DNA from: Streptomyces sp. RKND-216
GTDB lineage: Bacteria > Actinomycetota > Actinomycetes > Streptomycetales > Streptomycetaceae
NCBI RefSeq assembly: GCF_004795255.1
Contig: NZ_SSBQ01000002.1
Location: forward strand, 4,928,001 to 4,992,000
Direction: 5' to 3'
Length of the DNA: 64,000 nucleotides
Under the pieces are notes generated by a model. That model was not told the origin of the DNA, did no database searches, and saw only the letters and a list, made by a program, of their open reading frames with translations. Positions 10,392 to 20,503 of the stretch are shown one piece after another. Each line of letters begins with the position of its first letter. Position 1 is the first letter of the stretch. The position numbers were made by a program, and so were the translations under genes.

Positions 10392-11960
10392 ATGACCACT
10401 CCGGACCTCGACACCTTTCGCCAGCTCGCCAAGGACCGCCGCGTCATCCCCGTCACCCGCCGGCTCCTCGCCGACGGCGACACGCCCGTAGGCCTGTACC
10501 GCAAGCTCGCCGGTTCACGCGCCGGCACCTTCCTCCTGGAGTCCGCCGAGAACGGCCGCACCTGGTCCCGGTACTCCTTCGTCGGTGTCCGCAGCGCCGC
10601 CACTCTCACCGTCCGCGACGGCCGCGCCCACTGGCTCGGCGACCCGCCCGCCGGCGTCCCCACCGACGGCGATCCGCTGCACGCGCTGCGCGCCACCGTC
10701 GAGGCCCTGCACACCCCGCGCGACCTCCACGAGAGCGGCGAACTCCCGCCGTTCACCGGCGGTATGGTCGGCTATCTCGGCTACGACGTCGTACGCCGCC
10801 TGGAGCGGATCGGCGACAGCACCCGCGACGACCTGCGCCTCCCCGAGCTCACCATGCAGCTCGCCTCCGACCTCGCCGTGCTCGACCACCGCGACGGCAC
10901 CGTGCTGCTCATCGCCAACGCCATCAACCACAACGACCTCGACACCGGCGTCGACGAGGCCTACCACGACGCCGTGGCCCGCCTCGACGCGATGGCTGCC
11001 GACCTCGACCGCCCCGCACCCGCGGGCGCCGCGACCCTGCCGCCCTCCGCCCTTCCCGAGCAGGTCTCCCGTACCGGCGGAGGCGCCACCTACCGCGCGG
11101 CCGTGGAGGACATCAAGGAACGCATCCGTGCCGGGGAGGCCTTCCAGGTCGTCCCCTCACAGCGCTTCGAGACCCCCTGCCAGGCCTCCGCCCTCGACGT
11201 CTACCGCGCCCTGCGCACCACCAACCCCAGCCCGTACATGTACCTGTTCCGCTTCGCCGGGGAGGCGGACGACGGGGGCGCGGGCGGCTTCGACGTCGTC
11301 GGCTCCAGCCCGGAGGCGCTGGTCAAGGTCGAGGACGGGCAGGCCCTGATGCACCCCATCGCCGGCACCAGGCCGCGCGGCGCCACCCCGCAGCGCGACA
11401 CCGCACTCGCCGACGAACTCCTCGCCGACCCCAAGGAACGCGCCGAACACCTCATGCTCGTCGACCTCGGCCGCAACGACCTCGGCCGCGTCTGCCGGCC
11501 GGGCAGCGTCGAGGTCGTCGACTTCATGTCCATCGAGCGGTACAGCCACGTGATGCACATCGTCTCCACCGTCACCGGCCGCCTCGCCCCCGACCGCACC
11601 GCCTTCGACGCCCTCACCGCCTGCTTCCCCGCCGGCACTCTCTCCGGCGCCCCCAAGCCCCGCGCGCTCCAGATCATCGAGGAACTCGAGACCACCCGCC
11701 GCGGCGTCTACGGGGGCTGCGTCGGCTACCTCGACTTCGCCGGCGACGCCGACACCGCCATCGCCATCCGGACCGCAGTCCTCCGCGACGGCACCGCCTA
11801 CGTGCAGGCCGGGGCCGGTGTCGTCGCCGACTCCGACCCCGCCGCCGAGGACACCGAATGCCAGAACAAGGCCGCCGCCGTGCTGCGTGCCGTGCACACC
11901 GCCGCACACCTCGGGGGCGCCCCCCGGGCCGCCGGCCCCGGCGGTAGCGTGGGCCCGTGA
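10392..11960 (+). CDS. trpE: Anthranilate synthase component I
   Basis: 522 aa. Converts chorismate, with ammonia from the glutamine-hydrolysing partner, to anthranilate, the first step of tryptophan synthesis. C-terminal chorismate-binding domain shows [43 protein letters not shown] and RTAVLRDG. No TrpG domain is fused and no trpG lies nearby. The 70-base gap from hisI has no Trp-rich leader peptide, so classical attenuation is not seen here. The ATG at 10392 has a weak Shine-Dalgarno. The stop overlaps the next gene's GTG by 4 bases. Confidence 0.95.
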   Translation: MTTPDLDTFRQLAKDRRVIPVTRRLLADGDTPVGLYRKLAGSRAGTFLLESAENGRTWSRYSFVGVRSAATLTVRDGRAHWLGDPPAGVPTDGDPLHALRATVEALHTPRDLHESGELPPFTGGMVGYLGYDVVRRLERIGDSTRDDLRLPELTMQLASDLAVLDHRDGTVLLIANAINHNDLDTGVDEAYHDAVARLDAMAADLDRPAPAGAATLPPSALPEQVSRTGGGATYRAAVEDIKERIRAGEAFQVVPSQRFETPCQASALDVYRALRTTNPSPYMYLFRFAGEADDGGAGGFDVVGSSPEALVKVEDGQALMHPIAGTRPRGATPQRDTALADELLADPKERAEHLMLVDLGRNDLGRVCRPGSVEVVDFMSIERYSHVMHIVSTVTGRLAPDRTAFDALTACFPAGTLSGAPKPRALQIIEELETTRRGVYGGCVGYLDFAGDADTAIAIRTAVLRDGTAYVQAGAGVVADSDPAAEDTECQNKAAAVLRAVHTAAHLGGAPRAAGPGGSVGP

Positions 11961-12586
11961 CTTCCGCACCACCGCCCCGCACCTCCCGCACACCCCGGCG
12001 CGCCCTCGCGGCGGCGCTGCTGAGTGGCCCGCTGGGCGCGGCACTGGCACTGATCGCCGCCGGGCAGGTGTGGAGCGAGACCACCACCACCTTCGCCGGC
12101 GGCACCCTTCCGGTGACCGCCACCGGCAGCGACATCACCGGCCTGCCCAGCGCCTTCGCCCTGACCGGCCTCGCGGCCCTGGTCGCCGTCTTCGCCGTCC
12201 GCCGCGCGGTCCGCGTCGTCGTCGCCGGCCTGCTCGCCCTCAGCGGCGCCGGCACCGTCGCCGCCGCCGTGGCCGGTGCCCGCGACCATGCCGCGCTCAC
12301 CGAGAAGGCCGCGCGGGCAAGCGGCCTCACCGAAGGCGCCATCGACGCCGTGCAGGTCAGCGCCTGGCCGTGGATCTCCACGACGGGCGGAGCCCTGCTG
12401 CTGCTCGCCGGACTGCTGGCCCTGGGGTACGGGCGGCGCTGGCCCTCCATGGCAGGCACCGGCCGGTACGAGCGCGGGACCCGTGCCCCCCGCCGCGACA
12501 CTCCGCCGCCCGTCGACCCCGACCGGCCCGAGGACCTGTGGAAGGCCCTCGACCGCGGCGAGGACCCCACGCACGGCACCCCGTGA
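11957..12586 (+). CDS. Trp-biosynthesis-associated membrane protein (TIGR02234 type)
   Basis: 209 aa, four predicted transmembrane segments (about 17-38, 60-80, 84-106, 137-157) with the conserved VWSETTTTF between the first two and a soluble Arg/Pro-rich tail. TIGR02234 proteins occur next to trp genes in Actinobacteria; the biochemical role is unknown, transport or a chaperone role being guesses. GTG start shares a GTGA overlap with trpE. Confidence 0.85.
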   Translation: MTSAPPPRTSRTPRRALAAALLSGPLGAALALIAAGQVWSETTTTFAGGTLPVTATGSDITGLPSAFALTGLAALVAVFAVRRAVRVVVAGLLALSGAGTVAAAVAGARDHAALTEKAARASGLTEGAIDAVQVSAWPWISTTGGALLLLAGLLALGYGRRWPSMAGTGRYERGTRAPRRDTPPPVDPDRPEDLWKALDRGEDPTHGTP

Positions 12587-12666
12587 TCCACCGCGAACGG
12601 CCAACGGACACAATGGTGCGGGCGGCGCGCCCGCCCACCGAGGGAAACGACGAGGAGCAGCAACCC

Positions 12667-12882
12667 ATGGCGAAGCACTACCACCACGGAAACAGCCCGG
12701 CGGCCTGGACCGGCGTCATCATCGCCTTCATCGGCTTCTGCATCGGCGGTGCCTTCACCGTGACGGCCCAGCCGATCGGAGTGGTGGCCGGCCTGGTCGT
12801 GGTGGGCCTCGGCGGCGTGGCCGGCCTGGTGATGCGCTCCATGGGACTCGGCCACGACCCGAACCCGGACGCCCCGCACTGA
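12667..12882 (+). CDS. HGxxPAAW-type small membrane protein
   Basis: 71 aa. Begins MAKHYHHGNSPAAWTG, the signature of a small actinobacterial two-helix membrane family of unknown function, and has hydrophobic segments at about 15-34 and 39-58. ATG at 12667 follows GAGGAGCAG. It lies 80 bases after the TIGR02234-type gene and is probably the last gene of the hisI-trpE unit, before the hairpin at 12931. Confidence 0.85.
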   Translation: MAKHYHHGNSPAAWTGVIIAFIGFCIGGAFTVTAQPIGVVAGLVVVGLGGVAGLVMRSMGLGHDPNPDAPH

Positions 12883-12930
12883 CCTCTCCGCCGACCTCTA
12901 CGACGGCCGCCACCCCGGTGGCGTCCCGCC

Positions 12931-12959
12931 CGCGCGGCGCACACCCCGTGCGCCGCGCG
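12931..12959 (+). terminator. Hairpin ending the hisI-trpE unit
   Basis: Perfect 12-bp stem (12931-12942 with 12948-12959) and a 5-base loop, no T tract. It lies 49 bases after the HGxxPAAW stop. A smaller CCACC/GGTGG hairpin is just upstream. Confidence 0.6.
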
Positions 12960-13051
12960 CGGCACGCCGGGACCGCTCCGGCGTCCGCCCGGCCGGACAC
13001 TCCGCCGGAAACGCGCTGGCGCCGACCGCCCGCACCAGACAGGCTGGGACA

Positions 13052-13492
13052 GTGACCCACGCCCCCACCCCCACCCCCGCCGGCGCCCGCACCCCAGGCA
13101 CCCTCACCCGGCTCGCCGCCCCGCTGAGCGCCCTGGCCGCCGTGGCAGGGGCCTTCGCGTACGTCGCCGCTCGCGACCCCAATGCGCCCGGCCACTACCC
13201 GGCCTGCCCGCTGCTGCAGCTCACCGGCATCCTCTGCCCCGGCTGCGGTGGTCTGCGCTCCGCTCACGCCGTCTCCCACGGCGACCTGGCCGCGGCCCTC
13301 GGAGCCAACGCGCTCGCGCTGGCCGGCATGGCTCTGGCCGTCCTCTTCCTGCTCCACTGGTGCGTCAGGGTGATCCGAGCCCGGCCCGTGACCGTGCCCG
13401 TGCGACCCGTGCACCTGTGGCTCGGCACCGGGCTGGTCCTGGTCTTCACGGTCGTCCGCAACCTCCCCTTCGGAGCGGCGCTCGCCCCCTGA
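13052..13492 (+). CDS. DUF2752 membrane protein
   Basis: 146 aa. Carries the DUF2752 signature [19 protein letters not shown] with a CPGC pair, flanked by three transmembrane helices (about 18-38, 80-102, 118-138). Function unknown. GTG start at 13052. It lies 136 bases before trpC, an arrangement I know from other Streptomyces trpC loci. Confidence 0.85.
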   Translation: MTHAPTPTPAGARTPGTLTRLAAPLSALAAVAGAFAYVAARDPNAPGHYPACPLLQLTGILCPGCGGLRSAHAVSHGDLAAALGANALALAGMALAVLFLLHWCVRVIRARPVTVPVRPVHLWLGTGLVLVFTVVRNLPFGAALAP

Positions 13493-13628
13493 GTTTCGTG
13501 GGAACTGTCCGCAATGTGGGATTTGGGGTAACCGGATGCAGGCCCTCCGTTCATGGCCGGATACCATCGCAGTGCCCGACCATCGACATTTCTCAGCCAC
13601 GAACCCAGCCACGAAGGGGGCCGCTCGC

Positions 13629-14438
13629 GTGAGTGTGCTTGACGAGATCATCGACGGCGTTCGCCAAGACCTCGCCGAACGGCAGGCGCGGATCAGCCTC
13701 GACGACCTCAAGCAGCGCGCCGCGGCCGCCCCCCAGGCCAAGGACGGCGTCGCGGCACTCAAGGGCGACAGCGTCCGGGTCATCTGCGAGGTCAAGCGGT
13801 CCAGCCCGTCCAAGGGCGCGCTCGCCGCCATCGCCGACCCCGCCGGCCTTGCCGCCGACTACGAGGCCGGGGGCGCGTCCGTGATCTCCGTCCTCACCGA
13901 GCAGCGCCGCTTCGGCGGCTCCCTCGCCGACCTCGAGGCCGTCCGCGCCAAGGTCGACATTCCCGTGCTCCGCAAGGACTTCGTCGTCACGTCCTACCAG
14001 CTCTGGGAGGCCAGAGCCTACGGCGCTGACGTCGTGCTGCTCATCGTCGCCGCCCTGGAACAGCAGGCTCTCGTCTCCCTCGTCGAACGTGCCGAGTCCC
14101 TCGGCCTCACCCCGCTCGTCGAGGTCCACGACGAGGAGGAGGCCGCCCGCGCCGTCGACGCCGGCGCGCGCATCATCGGCGTCAATGCCCGCAACCTGAA
14201 GACCCTCGAGGTCGACCGCGGCACCTTCGAGCGCGTCGCACCCGAGATTCCCGACCACATCGTCAAGGTCGCGGAATCGGGCGTACGCGGCCCGCACGAC
14301 CTGATCGCCTACGCCAACGAGGGCGCCGACGCCGTCCTCGTCGGCGAGTCCCTGGTCACAGGCAAGGACCCCAAGAGCGCCGTCGCCGACCTCGTCGCCG
14401 CAGGCGCGCACCCCGCGCTGCGCCACGGGAAGGGCTGA
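13629..14438 (+). CDS. trpC: Indole-3-glycerol-phosphate synthase
   Basis: 269 aa TIM barrel, no fused PRA isomerase. Closes the indole ring, the fourth step of tryptophan synthesis. Active-site motifs: [70 protein letters not shown] start at 13629, with GAAGGGGGCC upstream. The open frame upstream contains no conserved sequence. Followed 6 bases later by trpM. Confidence 0.95.
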   Translation: MSVLDEIIDGVRQDLAERQARISLDDLKQRAAAAPQAKDGVAALKGDSVRVICEVKRSSPSKGALAAIADPAGLAADYEAGGASVISVLTEQRRFGGSLADLEAVRAKVDIPVLRKDFVVTSYQLWEARAYGADVVLLIVAALEQQALVSLVERAESLGLTPLVEVHDEEEAARAVDAGARIIGVNARNLKTLEVDRGTFERVAPEIPDHIVKVAESGVRGPHDLIAYANEGADAVLVGESLVTGKDPKSAVADLVAAGAHPALRHGKG

Positions 14439-14444
14439 CCTCCG

Positions 14445-14633
14445 GTGGACCGGCGACCGCACCGCGCCGCCGCGCCGCGCGACCCGTACGCGCGCCTGCG
14501 CCGCGGCTGCCGCCCCCGCGGGTGCCGCGCCCCGGCGCGGCGGGTGCACGGGCGTCGCGTCCGCTACCACATCGGCTGCGAACCCGGTCAGGTCAACGGC
14601 CGGCGATGGCCCGCCGCCGCGGCGACGGCCTGA
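14445..14633 (+). CDS. trpM: TrpM small Trp-biosynthesis modulator
   Basis: 62 aa, extremely Arg-rich and basic. Matches the small ORF long known between trpC and trpB in Streptomyces (trpX/trpM): [20 protein letters not shown] and then [17 protein letters not shown]. In S. coelicolor TrpM is reported to modulate tryptophan synthesis. GTG start at 14445, 6 bases after trpC. Three conserved Cys and one His could bind metal; that is speculation. Confidence 0.85.
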   Translation: MDRRPHRAAAPRDPYARLRRGCRPRGCRAPARRVHGRRVRYHIGCEPGQVNGRRWPAAAATA

Positions 14634-14997
14634 CCGCACCCGCACCTGCTCCCGACCCCGCCCGCCCGGCCGTGACGCCGCGTGGCACCGCCCCGCCCGG
14701 GACCCCGCCCGCCACGGGTGCCGTCGGCGTCCCCTCATGACAGTGGGACGCCGACGGCACCCGGGACGAGGGGCACCGCCGTCGGCGGGACCCTCCGCCA
14801 CCCTGCCACGGCGCCGCGCGTGCGGCCCGCGCTCCGGCGGCGCCGTCCACGCCCCGCACGGCCGAGCAGGCGGGCGATGGCCTGCCGTCGGCGCGTCCCC
14901 GCCGTGCCGCCCGGGCCCCGCAGGAGGCTGGAGCCGGCCCCCCGCGCCCACCCGGCGCTCCCCCTTCAGACGACGAACCGCAAGGAGCACCACGCAG
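14634..14997 (+). promoter_or_regulatory. trpM-trpB intercistronic region with a perfect 18-bp hairpin
   Basis: This 364-base non-coding gap interrupts an otherwise tight operon. At 14716-14733 and 14745-14762 an 18-bp perfect inverted repeat flanks the 11-base loop CTCATGACAGT, predicting a very stable RNA hairpin without a T run. Further GC-rich dyads follow at about 14800-14850. It may act as a processing or attenuation point, or as a terminator with a separate trpBA promoter. No Trp-codon leader peptide is seen. Confidence 0.8.
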
Positions 14998-16269
14998 ATG
15001 TCCCGCTACTTCATCCCCGACCCGGAGGGCCGGGTGCCCACACCCGAGGGCTACTTCGGGGCCTTCGGCGGCAAGTTCATCCCGGAGGCCCTCGTCGCCG
15101 CCGTCGACGAGGTCGCCATCGAGTACGACAAGGCCAAAGCGGACCCCGCCTTCACCGCGGAGCTCGAGGACCTCCTGGTCCACTACACCGGACGTCCCAG
15201 CGCCCTCACCGAGGTGCCGCGCTTCGCGGAACACGCCGGCGGCGCCCGCGTCTTCCTCAAGCGCGAGGACCTCAATCACACCGGCTCGCACAAGATCAAC
15301 AACGTGCTGGGGCAGGCCCTGCTCACCCGCCGCATGGGCAAGTCCCGGGTCATCGCGGAGACCGGCGCCGGGCAGCACGGCGTCGCCACCGCGACGGCCT
15401 GCGCGCTCTTCGGCCTCGAGTGCACCGTCTACATGGGCGAGGTCGACACAAAGCGGCAGGCGCTGAACGTGGCCCGGATGCGCATGCTCGGAGCCGAGGT
15501 CGTACCGGTGACCTCCGGCAGCCGTACGCTCAAGGACGCGATCAACGAGGCGTTCCGCGACTGGGTCGCGAACGTCGACCGCACCCACTACCTCTTCGGC
15601 ACCGCGGCCGGCCCGCACCCCTTCCCGGCACTGGTGCGGGACTTCCACCGGGTGATCGGCGTCGAGGCACGGCGCCAGATCCAGGAGCGCACCGGCCGGC
15701 TGCCGGACGCCGCCGTGGCCTGCGTCGGCGGCGGCTCCAACGCGATCGGCCTGTTCCACGCCTTCCTCGACGACCCCGGCGTCCGGCTGGTCGGCTGCGA
15801 GGCCGCGGGACACGGCGTCGCCTCCGGCGAGCACGCGGCGACCCTCACGGCGGGCGAGCCGGGCATCCTGCACGGTTCCCGCAGCTACCTCCTCCAGGAT
15901 GACGAGGGCCAGATCACCGAGCCGTACTCGATCTCGGCCGGCCTGGACTACCCCGGCATCGGCCCCGAGCACGCCTACCTCAAGGACAGCGGGCGCGGGG
16001 AGTACCGGCCCGTCACCGACGACGAGGCGATGCGCGCGCTGCGCCTGCTCTCCGAGACGGAGGGGATCATCCCGGCGATCGAGAGCGCCCACGCCCTCGC
16101 CGGTGCGCTCGACCTCGGCCGCGAACTCGGCACGGACGGGCTGATCCTGGTCAACCTGTCCGGACGCGGCGACAAGGACATGGACACCGCCGCCCGCTAC
16201 TTCGGGCTCTACGACGACCAGCCGGGTGACCAGCCGGGCGGCACCGAGACCCCGGGGAGCGACCAGTGA
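14998..16269 (+). CDS. trpB: Tryptophan synthase beta chain
   Basis: 423 aa. PLP enzyme joining indole and serine. The Schiff-base lysine lies in HTGSHKINN; the phosphate-binding GGGSNAIG and TGAGQHGVA are intact, as are YMGEVD and [14 protein letters not shown] at 14998 behind AAGGAGCACCACGCAG. The C-terminus has an Asp/Gln/Gly/Pro extension. GTGA overlap with trpA. Confidence 0.97.
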   Translation: MSRYFIPDPEGRVPTPEGYFGAFGGKFIPEALVAAVDEVAIEYDKAKADPAFTAELEDLLVHYTGRPSALTEVPRFAEHAGGARVFLKREDLNHTGSHKINNVLGQALLTRRMGKSRVIAETGAGQHGVATATACALFGLECTVYMGEVDTKRQALNVARMRMLGAEVVPVTSGSRTLKDAINEAFRDWVANVDRTHYLFGTAAGPHPFPALVRDFHRVIGVEARRQIQERTGRLPDAAVACVGGGSNAIGLFHAFLDDPGVRLVGCEAAGHGVASGEHAATLTAGEPGILHGSRSYLLQDDEGQITEPYSISAGLDYPGIGPEHAYLKDSGRGEYRPVTDDEAMRALRLLSETEGIIPAIESAHALAGALDLGRELGTDGLILVNLSGRGDKDMDTAARYFGLYDDQPGDQPGGTETPGSDQ

Positions 16270-17090
16270 GCGGAAACATCGAACTCCTGACCGCCACCCT
16301 GGCCCGCGCCCGGAACGAGAACCGGGCCGCGCTGATCGGCTACCTCCCTGCGGGTTTCCCCACCGTGGACGGCGGCATCCGCGCCTGTACCGCCCTGCTG
16401 GAGGGCGGCTGCGACGTCGTCGAGGTCGGTCTGCCGCACAGCGACCCGGTCCTGGACGGCCCCGTCATCCAGACTGCCGACGACATCGCCCTGCGCGGCG
16501 GCGTCCGCATCGCCGACGTGCTCCGCACCGTCCGGGAGGCGCACGCCGCGACGGGTGCGCCGGTCCTGGTCATGACGTACTGGAACCCGGTCGACCGGTA
16601 CGGGGTGGAGCGTTTCGCCGCCGAGCTCGCCGACGCGGGCGGCGCCGGCTGCATCCTCCCCGACCTCCCGGTCGAGGAGGCCGGCGCGTGGACGAAGGCC
16701 GCCGAGCAGCACTCCCTGGCCACGGTCTTCGTCGTCGCGCCCTCCAGCCGGGACGAGCGGCTGGCGAGGATCACCGCGGCCGGCAGCGGCTTCGTCTACG
16801 CGGCGTCCCTGATGGGCGTCACCGGCACCCGGGAATCCGTCGGGCTGGAGGCGAAGGACCTGGTCGCCCGCACCCGGGCGACCGCCGAGCTCCCGGTCTG
16901 CGTGGGCCTCGGCGTGTCCAGCGCGGCCCACGCGGCGGAGGTCGCCACCTTCGCCGACGGCGTGATCGTCGGCTCGGCCTTCGTCAAACGCCTGCTCGCC
17001 GCCGCGGACGACCTGGAGGCGGGCCTGGCCGACGTGCGGACTCTGGCCGGCGAACTCGCCTCCGGCGTGCGCCGGGCGGCGCGAGCCTGA
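16266..17090 (+). CDS. trpA: Tryptophan synthase alpha chain
   Basis: 274 aa TIM barrel. Splits indole-3-glycerol phosphate; indole is channelled to TrpB. Glu in [11 protein letters not shown] and the Asp in [10 protein letters not shown] match the catalytic Glu49/Asp60 pair. GTG start overlaps the trpB stop by 4 bases. Last gene of the unit, followed by a terminator 24 bases on. Confidence 0.96.
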   Translation: MSGNIELLTATLARARNENRAALIGYLPAGFPTVDGGIRACTALLEGGCDVVEVGLPHSDPVLDGPVIQTADDIALRGGVRIADVLRTVREAHAATGAPVLVMTYWNPVDRYGVERFAAELADAGGAGCILPDLPVEEAGAWTKAAEQHSLATVFVVAPSSRDERLARITAAGSGFVYAASLMGVTGTRESVGLEAKDLVARTRATAELPVCVGLGVSSAAHAAEVATFADGVIVGSAFVKRLLAAADDLEAGLADVRTLAGELASGVRRAARA

Positions 17091-17113
17091 CGGGACGCCA
17101 ACCCGCCCCGTGA

Positions 17114-17155
17114 GGGGTCCCCGCAGCGGAGCGCACCGTGTGCGGGGACCCCTTT
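17114..17155 (+). terminator. Rho-independent-like terminator of the trp operon
   Basis: Perfect 12-bp stem GGGGTCCCCGCA (17114-17125) with TGCGGGGACCCC (17141-17152), followed by TTT. Lies directly after trpA. Confidence 0.8.
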
Positions 17156-17244
17156 CGGGGGAACTCCCGTTCCGGGGCGCATGCCGCGACGCCCCCGGCT
17201 CGTTGCAGCATGACGTGACGAGTCAGATGGATCGCGACAGTGTG

Positions 17245-17982
17245 ATGACCGACGACAAGCCCCCGGGAGCCGCGAGCGCCCGCGAGCGCCTGCGCGTGGA
17301 GCGGGAGCGCGAGCGCCAGTCAGCCAAGCGGCTGCGGACGTTGAAGATGGCCGGCCTGGTCGTCCTCGTGCTCGCGGTCGCGGCGCTGGTCGCCGTGGCG
17401 GTGTCCGTGACCGGCAAGGGCGACAACGCGTCGGGGGAGGCCCGCCCCGTGACCACGGGTCCGGTCGGGGCGCCGGTGACCATGACGGTGTACGAGGACT
17501 TCCGCTGCCCCGGATGCGAGGCATTCGAGTCGCAGTACCGGGAGACGATCAACGACCTGCGCGACGCGGGCAAGCTGCGGGTGGAGTACCACCTCGTCAC
17601 CCTCATCGACGACAACCTCGGGGGCCAGGGCTCCCAGTACGCCGCCGAGGCGGCGATGTGCGCGAACGACGCCGGGAGGTTCGTCCCGTACCACGACCTG
17701 CTGTACACGAACCAGCCGCCGGAGCAGAAGGACGCCTTCGGCGACAGGAAGTACCTGCTGCGACTCGCCCGCCAGGTCGAAGGGCTGTCGACCGCCGAGT
17801 TCGAGACGTGCGTGCGGGACGGTCACAACGCCGACCGCGTCGCCCGCACGAACAACGCGTTCCTCGATGCGGGCATCAACCAGACCCCCACCGTCCTCAT
17901 CGACGGCAAGCCGGCCGGTGCCGACCCGGCCGACCCGCTGACGCCGCAGAAGCTGCGGCAGATCGTGGAGAGGAAGAACTGA
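17245..17982 (+). CDS. Membrane-anchored DsbA-like thioredoxin-fold protein
   Basis: 245 aa. A basic, Glu/Arg-rich cytoplasmic head (about 10-34) precedes one transmembrane helix (about 35-55). The extracytoplasmic DsbA/thioredoxin-4 domain has the redox motif CPGC at 88-91 and the cis-Pro region NQTPTVLIDG near the end. Likely oxidises or isomerises disulfides in exported proteins. An ATG at 17227 six codons upstream is also possible; neither has a clear Shine-Dalgarno. It stands between the trpA terminator and its own hairpin, so it is monocistronic. Confidence 0.85.
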   Translation: MTDDKPPGAASARERLRVERERERQSAKRLRTLKMAGLVVLVLAVAALVAVAVSVTGKGDNASGEARPVTTGPVGAPVTMTVYEDFRCPGCEAFESQYRETINDLRDAGKLRVEYHLVTLIDDNLGGQGSQYAAEAAMCANDAGRFVPYHDLLYTNQPPEQKDAFGDRKYLLRLARQVEGLSTAEFETCVRDGHNADRVARTNNAFLDAGINQTPTVLIDGKPAGADPADPLTPQKLRQIVERKN

Positions 17983-18001
17983 CCGCGGCCGTGGACTGTT
18001 C

Positions 18002-18059
18002 CGTGCCCGCCGCCGGCGCCCGGGCCCTTTCGGCGGTCCGGGCGTCGGCGGCGGGCACG
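18002..18059 (+). terminator. Long-stem terminator after the DsbA-like gene
   Basis: 22-base arms (18002-18023 and 18038-18059) pair with a single non-Watson-Crick position around a 14-base loop CCCTTT-containing spacer. No T run follows. The rest of the gap to lgt (18060-18205) shows nothing else recognisable. Confidence 0.7.
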
Positions 18060-18205
18060 TCCGCGGGCGTCGTCGGCGGCGCCTTTCCGAGGCCCTTTCC
18101 GGTGCCTTTGCGCGACGTTTCCCCGGTGCGTCCCGGGCAGCGTTATCCAGCCGTTGTGCCGGGCGGCGGCCCCCGGCGGCCGGGCACGGTAGCGTCGGGG
18201 GAGCC

Positions 18206-19222
18206 ATGAACACCCTTGCCTTCATTCCCAGCCCCTCGGCCGGAGAGATCCATCTCGGTCCGGTCCCGCTGCGCGGCTACGCGTTCTGCATCATCATCGG
18301 CGTCTTCCTCGCCGTCTGGCTCGGCAACCGGCGATGGACCGCCCGTGGCGGCCGTACCGGGACGGTCGCCGACATCGCCGTCTGGGCGGTGCCGTTCGGG
18401 CTGGTGGGCGGCCGGCTCTACCACGTGATCACCGACTACCAGCTGTACTTCGGCGAGGGCCGCAACTGGGTGGACGCCTTCCGCATCTGGGACGGCGGAC
18501 TGGGCATCTGGGGCGCGATCGCGCTGGGTGCCGTCGGCGCGTGGATCGGCTGCCGCCGCCGCGGCATTCCGCTGCCCGCCTACGCGGACGCCGTCGCACC
18601 CGGCATCGCGCTGGCCCAGGCCGTCGGGCGCTGGGGGAACTGGTTCAACCAGGAGCTGTACGGGCGCCCCACCGACCTTCCGTGGGCCGTGGAGATCGAC
18701 CGCGCCCACCGGCCCGTCGAATCCCTCGACGCCGCCACCTACCACCCGACCTTCCTGTACGAGTCGCTGTGGTGCATCGGCGTGGCCTTCCTGGTCATCT
18801 GGGCCGACCGGCGCTTCCGCATGGGCCACGGGCGGGCGTTCGCGCTGTACGTCGCCGCGTACACCGCGGGGCGCTTCTGGATCGAGTACCTGCGCATCGA
18901 CGACGCCCACCAGGTACTGGGGCTGCGGCTGAACAACTGGACGGCGCTCGGGGTGTTCCTGCTCGCGGTGGCCTACATCGTGATCTCCCACCGGGTGTCG
19001 CCCGGGCGCGAGAAGGTCGTCGAACCGGGCGCCGCCGACGGCGACGGCACGCCGCCGGCCTCGCCGCAGAGCGACGAGGGTGCGCAGAGCGACCAGGACG
19101 CGCAGAGCGACGCGGCAGCGGAGAGCGCGGGCAGCGACGAGGGCACCGAGCCCCCGGCTCCCGGCCCGGCCGCCGACGACGCACCGACGGCCCCCAGCGA
19201 GCGGCCTGGCCGCCGCACCTGA
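18206..19222 (+). CDS. lgt: Prolipoprotein diacylglyceryl transferase
   Basis: 338 aa. First enzyme of lipoprotein maturation, moving diacylglycerol from phosphatidylglycerol to the lipobox Cys. Seven hydrophobic helices; the Lgt signature GRWGNWFNQELYGRPT is intact, preceded by GGRLYHVITD and LGIWGAI. The last 70 residues are a low-complexity Asp/Gln/Ser/Glu/Pro tail with repeats of QSD, coded by short tandem DNA repeats near 19070-19115; such tails are typical of streptomycete Lgt and not needed for catalysis. Confidence 0.95.
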   Translation: MNTLAFIPSPSAGEIHLGPVPLRGYAFCIIIGVFLAVWLGNRRWTARGGRTGTVADIAVWAVPFGLVGGRLYHVITDYQLYFGEGRNWVDAFRIWDGGLGIWGAIALGAVGAWIGCRRRGIPLPAYADAVAPGIALAQAVGRWGNWFNQELYGRPTDLPWAVEIDRAHRPVESLDAATYHPTFLYESLWCIGVAFLVIWADRRFRMGHGRAFALYVAAYTAGRFWIEYLRIDDAHQVLGLRLNNWTALGVFLLAVAYIVISHRVSPGREKVVEPGAADGDGTPPASPQSDEGAQSDQDAQSDAAAESAGSDEGTEPPAPGPAADDAPTAPSERPGRRT

Positions 19223-19421
19223 ACCGCCCCCCTCCCCCCACCCGTCCGGGGCGGGGTGCCTCGCCGGGCTCCGGGGCCGCACCCCGGAGTCTTGTGAGGA
19301 CGGGGGCTGGGGAGAATACCTGGTCAGAGGGGTAAGTACGGCCTTCCTTGGTGGCGCGGAGCGCGCAGGCGTGCCTACGGTCGAAGCATCCGACGGCCGC
19401 GAAGGAAGGACGGTGCGCCCC

Positions 19422-20153
19422 ATGGCCAGCGCCCAAAAAGAGACGCCGACCCCCGGCGCGGACGCGGAACCGCACGGTCACCGCGACGTCAACGGCGGCT
19501 GGCTGCGTCCCGCGGTGTTCGGCGCGATGGACGGCCTCGTCTCCAACCTCGGCCTGATGACCGGCGTCGCCGGCTCCTCGGCCTCCCAGCAGACCGTGGT
19601 CATCGCCGGCCTGGCCGGTCTCGCCGCCGGAGCCTTCTCCATGGCGGCGGGGGAGTACACTTCCGTGGCCTCGCAGCGCGAGCTGGTGCAGGCCGAGCTG
19701 GACGTGGAGCGGCGCGAGCTGCGGAGCAACCCGCAGGACGAGATACGGGAGCTGGCGGCCGCCTACGAGGCCCGCGGCGTGGAACCGGAACTGGCCGCGC
19801 AGGTCGCCGAGCAGATATCCCGCGACCCCGAGCAGGCGCTGGACGTGCACGCCCGCGAGGAGCTGGGCGTCGACCCCGGCGACCTCCCCTCCCCGACGGT
19901 CGCCGCCGTGTCGTCCTTCGGCTCCTTCTCCGTCGGTGCGGCCGTGCCCGTACTGCCGTACCTCTTCGGCGCCGGAGCCCTGTGGCCGGCCGTCGTCGTG
20001 GCGCTGCTCGCGCTGTTCCTGTGCGGCGCGGTCGTGGCGAGGGTGACTGCACGGTCCTGGTGGTACAGCGGCCTGCGGCAGATGCTGCTGGGCGGCGCGG
20101 CGGCCGCGGTGACCTACGGGCTGGGTGCCGTCTTCGGCGTGGCCGTGGGCTGA
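19422..20153 (+). CDS. VIT1/CCC1-family metal transporter
   Basis: 243 aa. Begins with a soluble head, then DGLVSNLGLMTGVAG (the VIT signature) and AGAFSMAAGEYTSVASQREL, an acidic cytoplasmic metal-binding helix stretch, and three C-terminal membrane helices, five in all. Family members move Fe2+ or Mn2+ out of the cytoplasm. AAGGAAGG is 11 bases before the ATG at 19422 and 3 before an in-frame GTG at 19413, so the start is uncertain by three codons. Confidence 0.85.
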   Translation: MASAQKETPTPGADAEPHGHRDVNGGWLRPAVFGAMDGLVSNLGLMTGVAGSSASQQTVVIAGLAGLAAGAFSMAAGEYTSVASQRELVQAELDVERRELRSNPQDEIRELAAAYEARGVEPELAAQVAEQISRDPEQALDVHAREELGVDPGDLPSPTVAAVSSFGSFSVGAAVPVLPYLFGAGALWPAVVVALLALFLCGAVVARVTARSWWYSGLRQMLLGGAAAAVTYGLGAVFGVAVG

Positions 20154-20503
20154 GGCCCCTGCGGTACGCAGACGGGGCCCGCTGTGGCCGGTGTGGCCCG
20201 GGACACGGTGTGTGACGTTCCGGACGGGGCATGATCCACGTGTTACCGGACGGTTTCAGCGTCCGCCTTCCGGGGCACAAGCTGGAAAGCCCGCGAGCAA
20301 CGATGCCCGCGCCGGCCTGCATGTTTTCGGCCCCAGGGGCCTCCGCCGCGCTGCGGCCGCGGAGCGAGTCGTCCGCATGCTGGAACGAGGAATCCGCCTG
20401 CTGGGAAGATGCGCCATCCTGTAACCTGCACGAAAATCTGTTCAGCCAGGGCCGACGTCGTCCCTCGGCGCAAGCACATGCCATGACGACGACGGGAGAG
20501 CCG
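20154..20503 (+). other. Leader/promoter region of gltBD
   Basis: 350 bases without a gene. The gltB reading frame is open through much of it but is not conserved-looking. I see GC-rich dyads (for example around 20330-20370) and an A/T-richer stretch near 20435-20455 that could hold the promoter. No recognisable riboswitch, leader peptide or clear GlnR-box pair. Confidence 0.4.

Noticed and set aside
13514..13531. Micro-frame ATG TGG GAT TTG GGG TAA upstream of trpC as a Trp leader peptide
   Set aside because: Only one Trp codon, no clear Shine-Dalgarno and no convincing alternative stem-loops before trpC; could be chance.
13593..14993. Long minus-strand reading frame opposite trpC/trpM (466 codons)
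   Set aside because: It mirrors the trpC gene in the complementary frame; composition is low-complexity Gly/Ala/Arg/Val and matches no family. High GC makes such antisense frames common here.
20231..20503. N-terminal extension of gltB or a riboswitch in its leader
   Set aside because: The open frame is unconserved and a good ribosome site precedes 20504; I could not fold the leader into any known riboswitch class.
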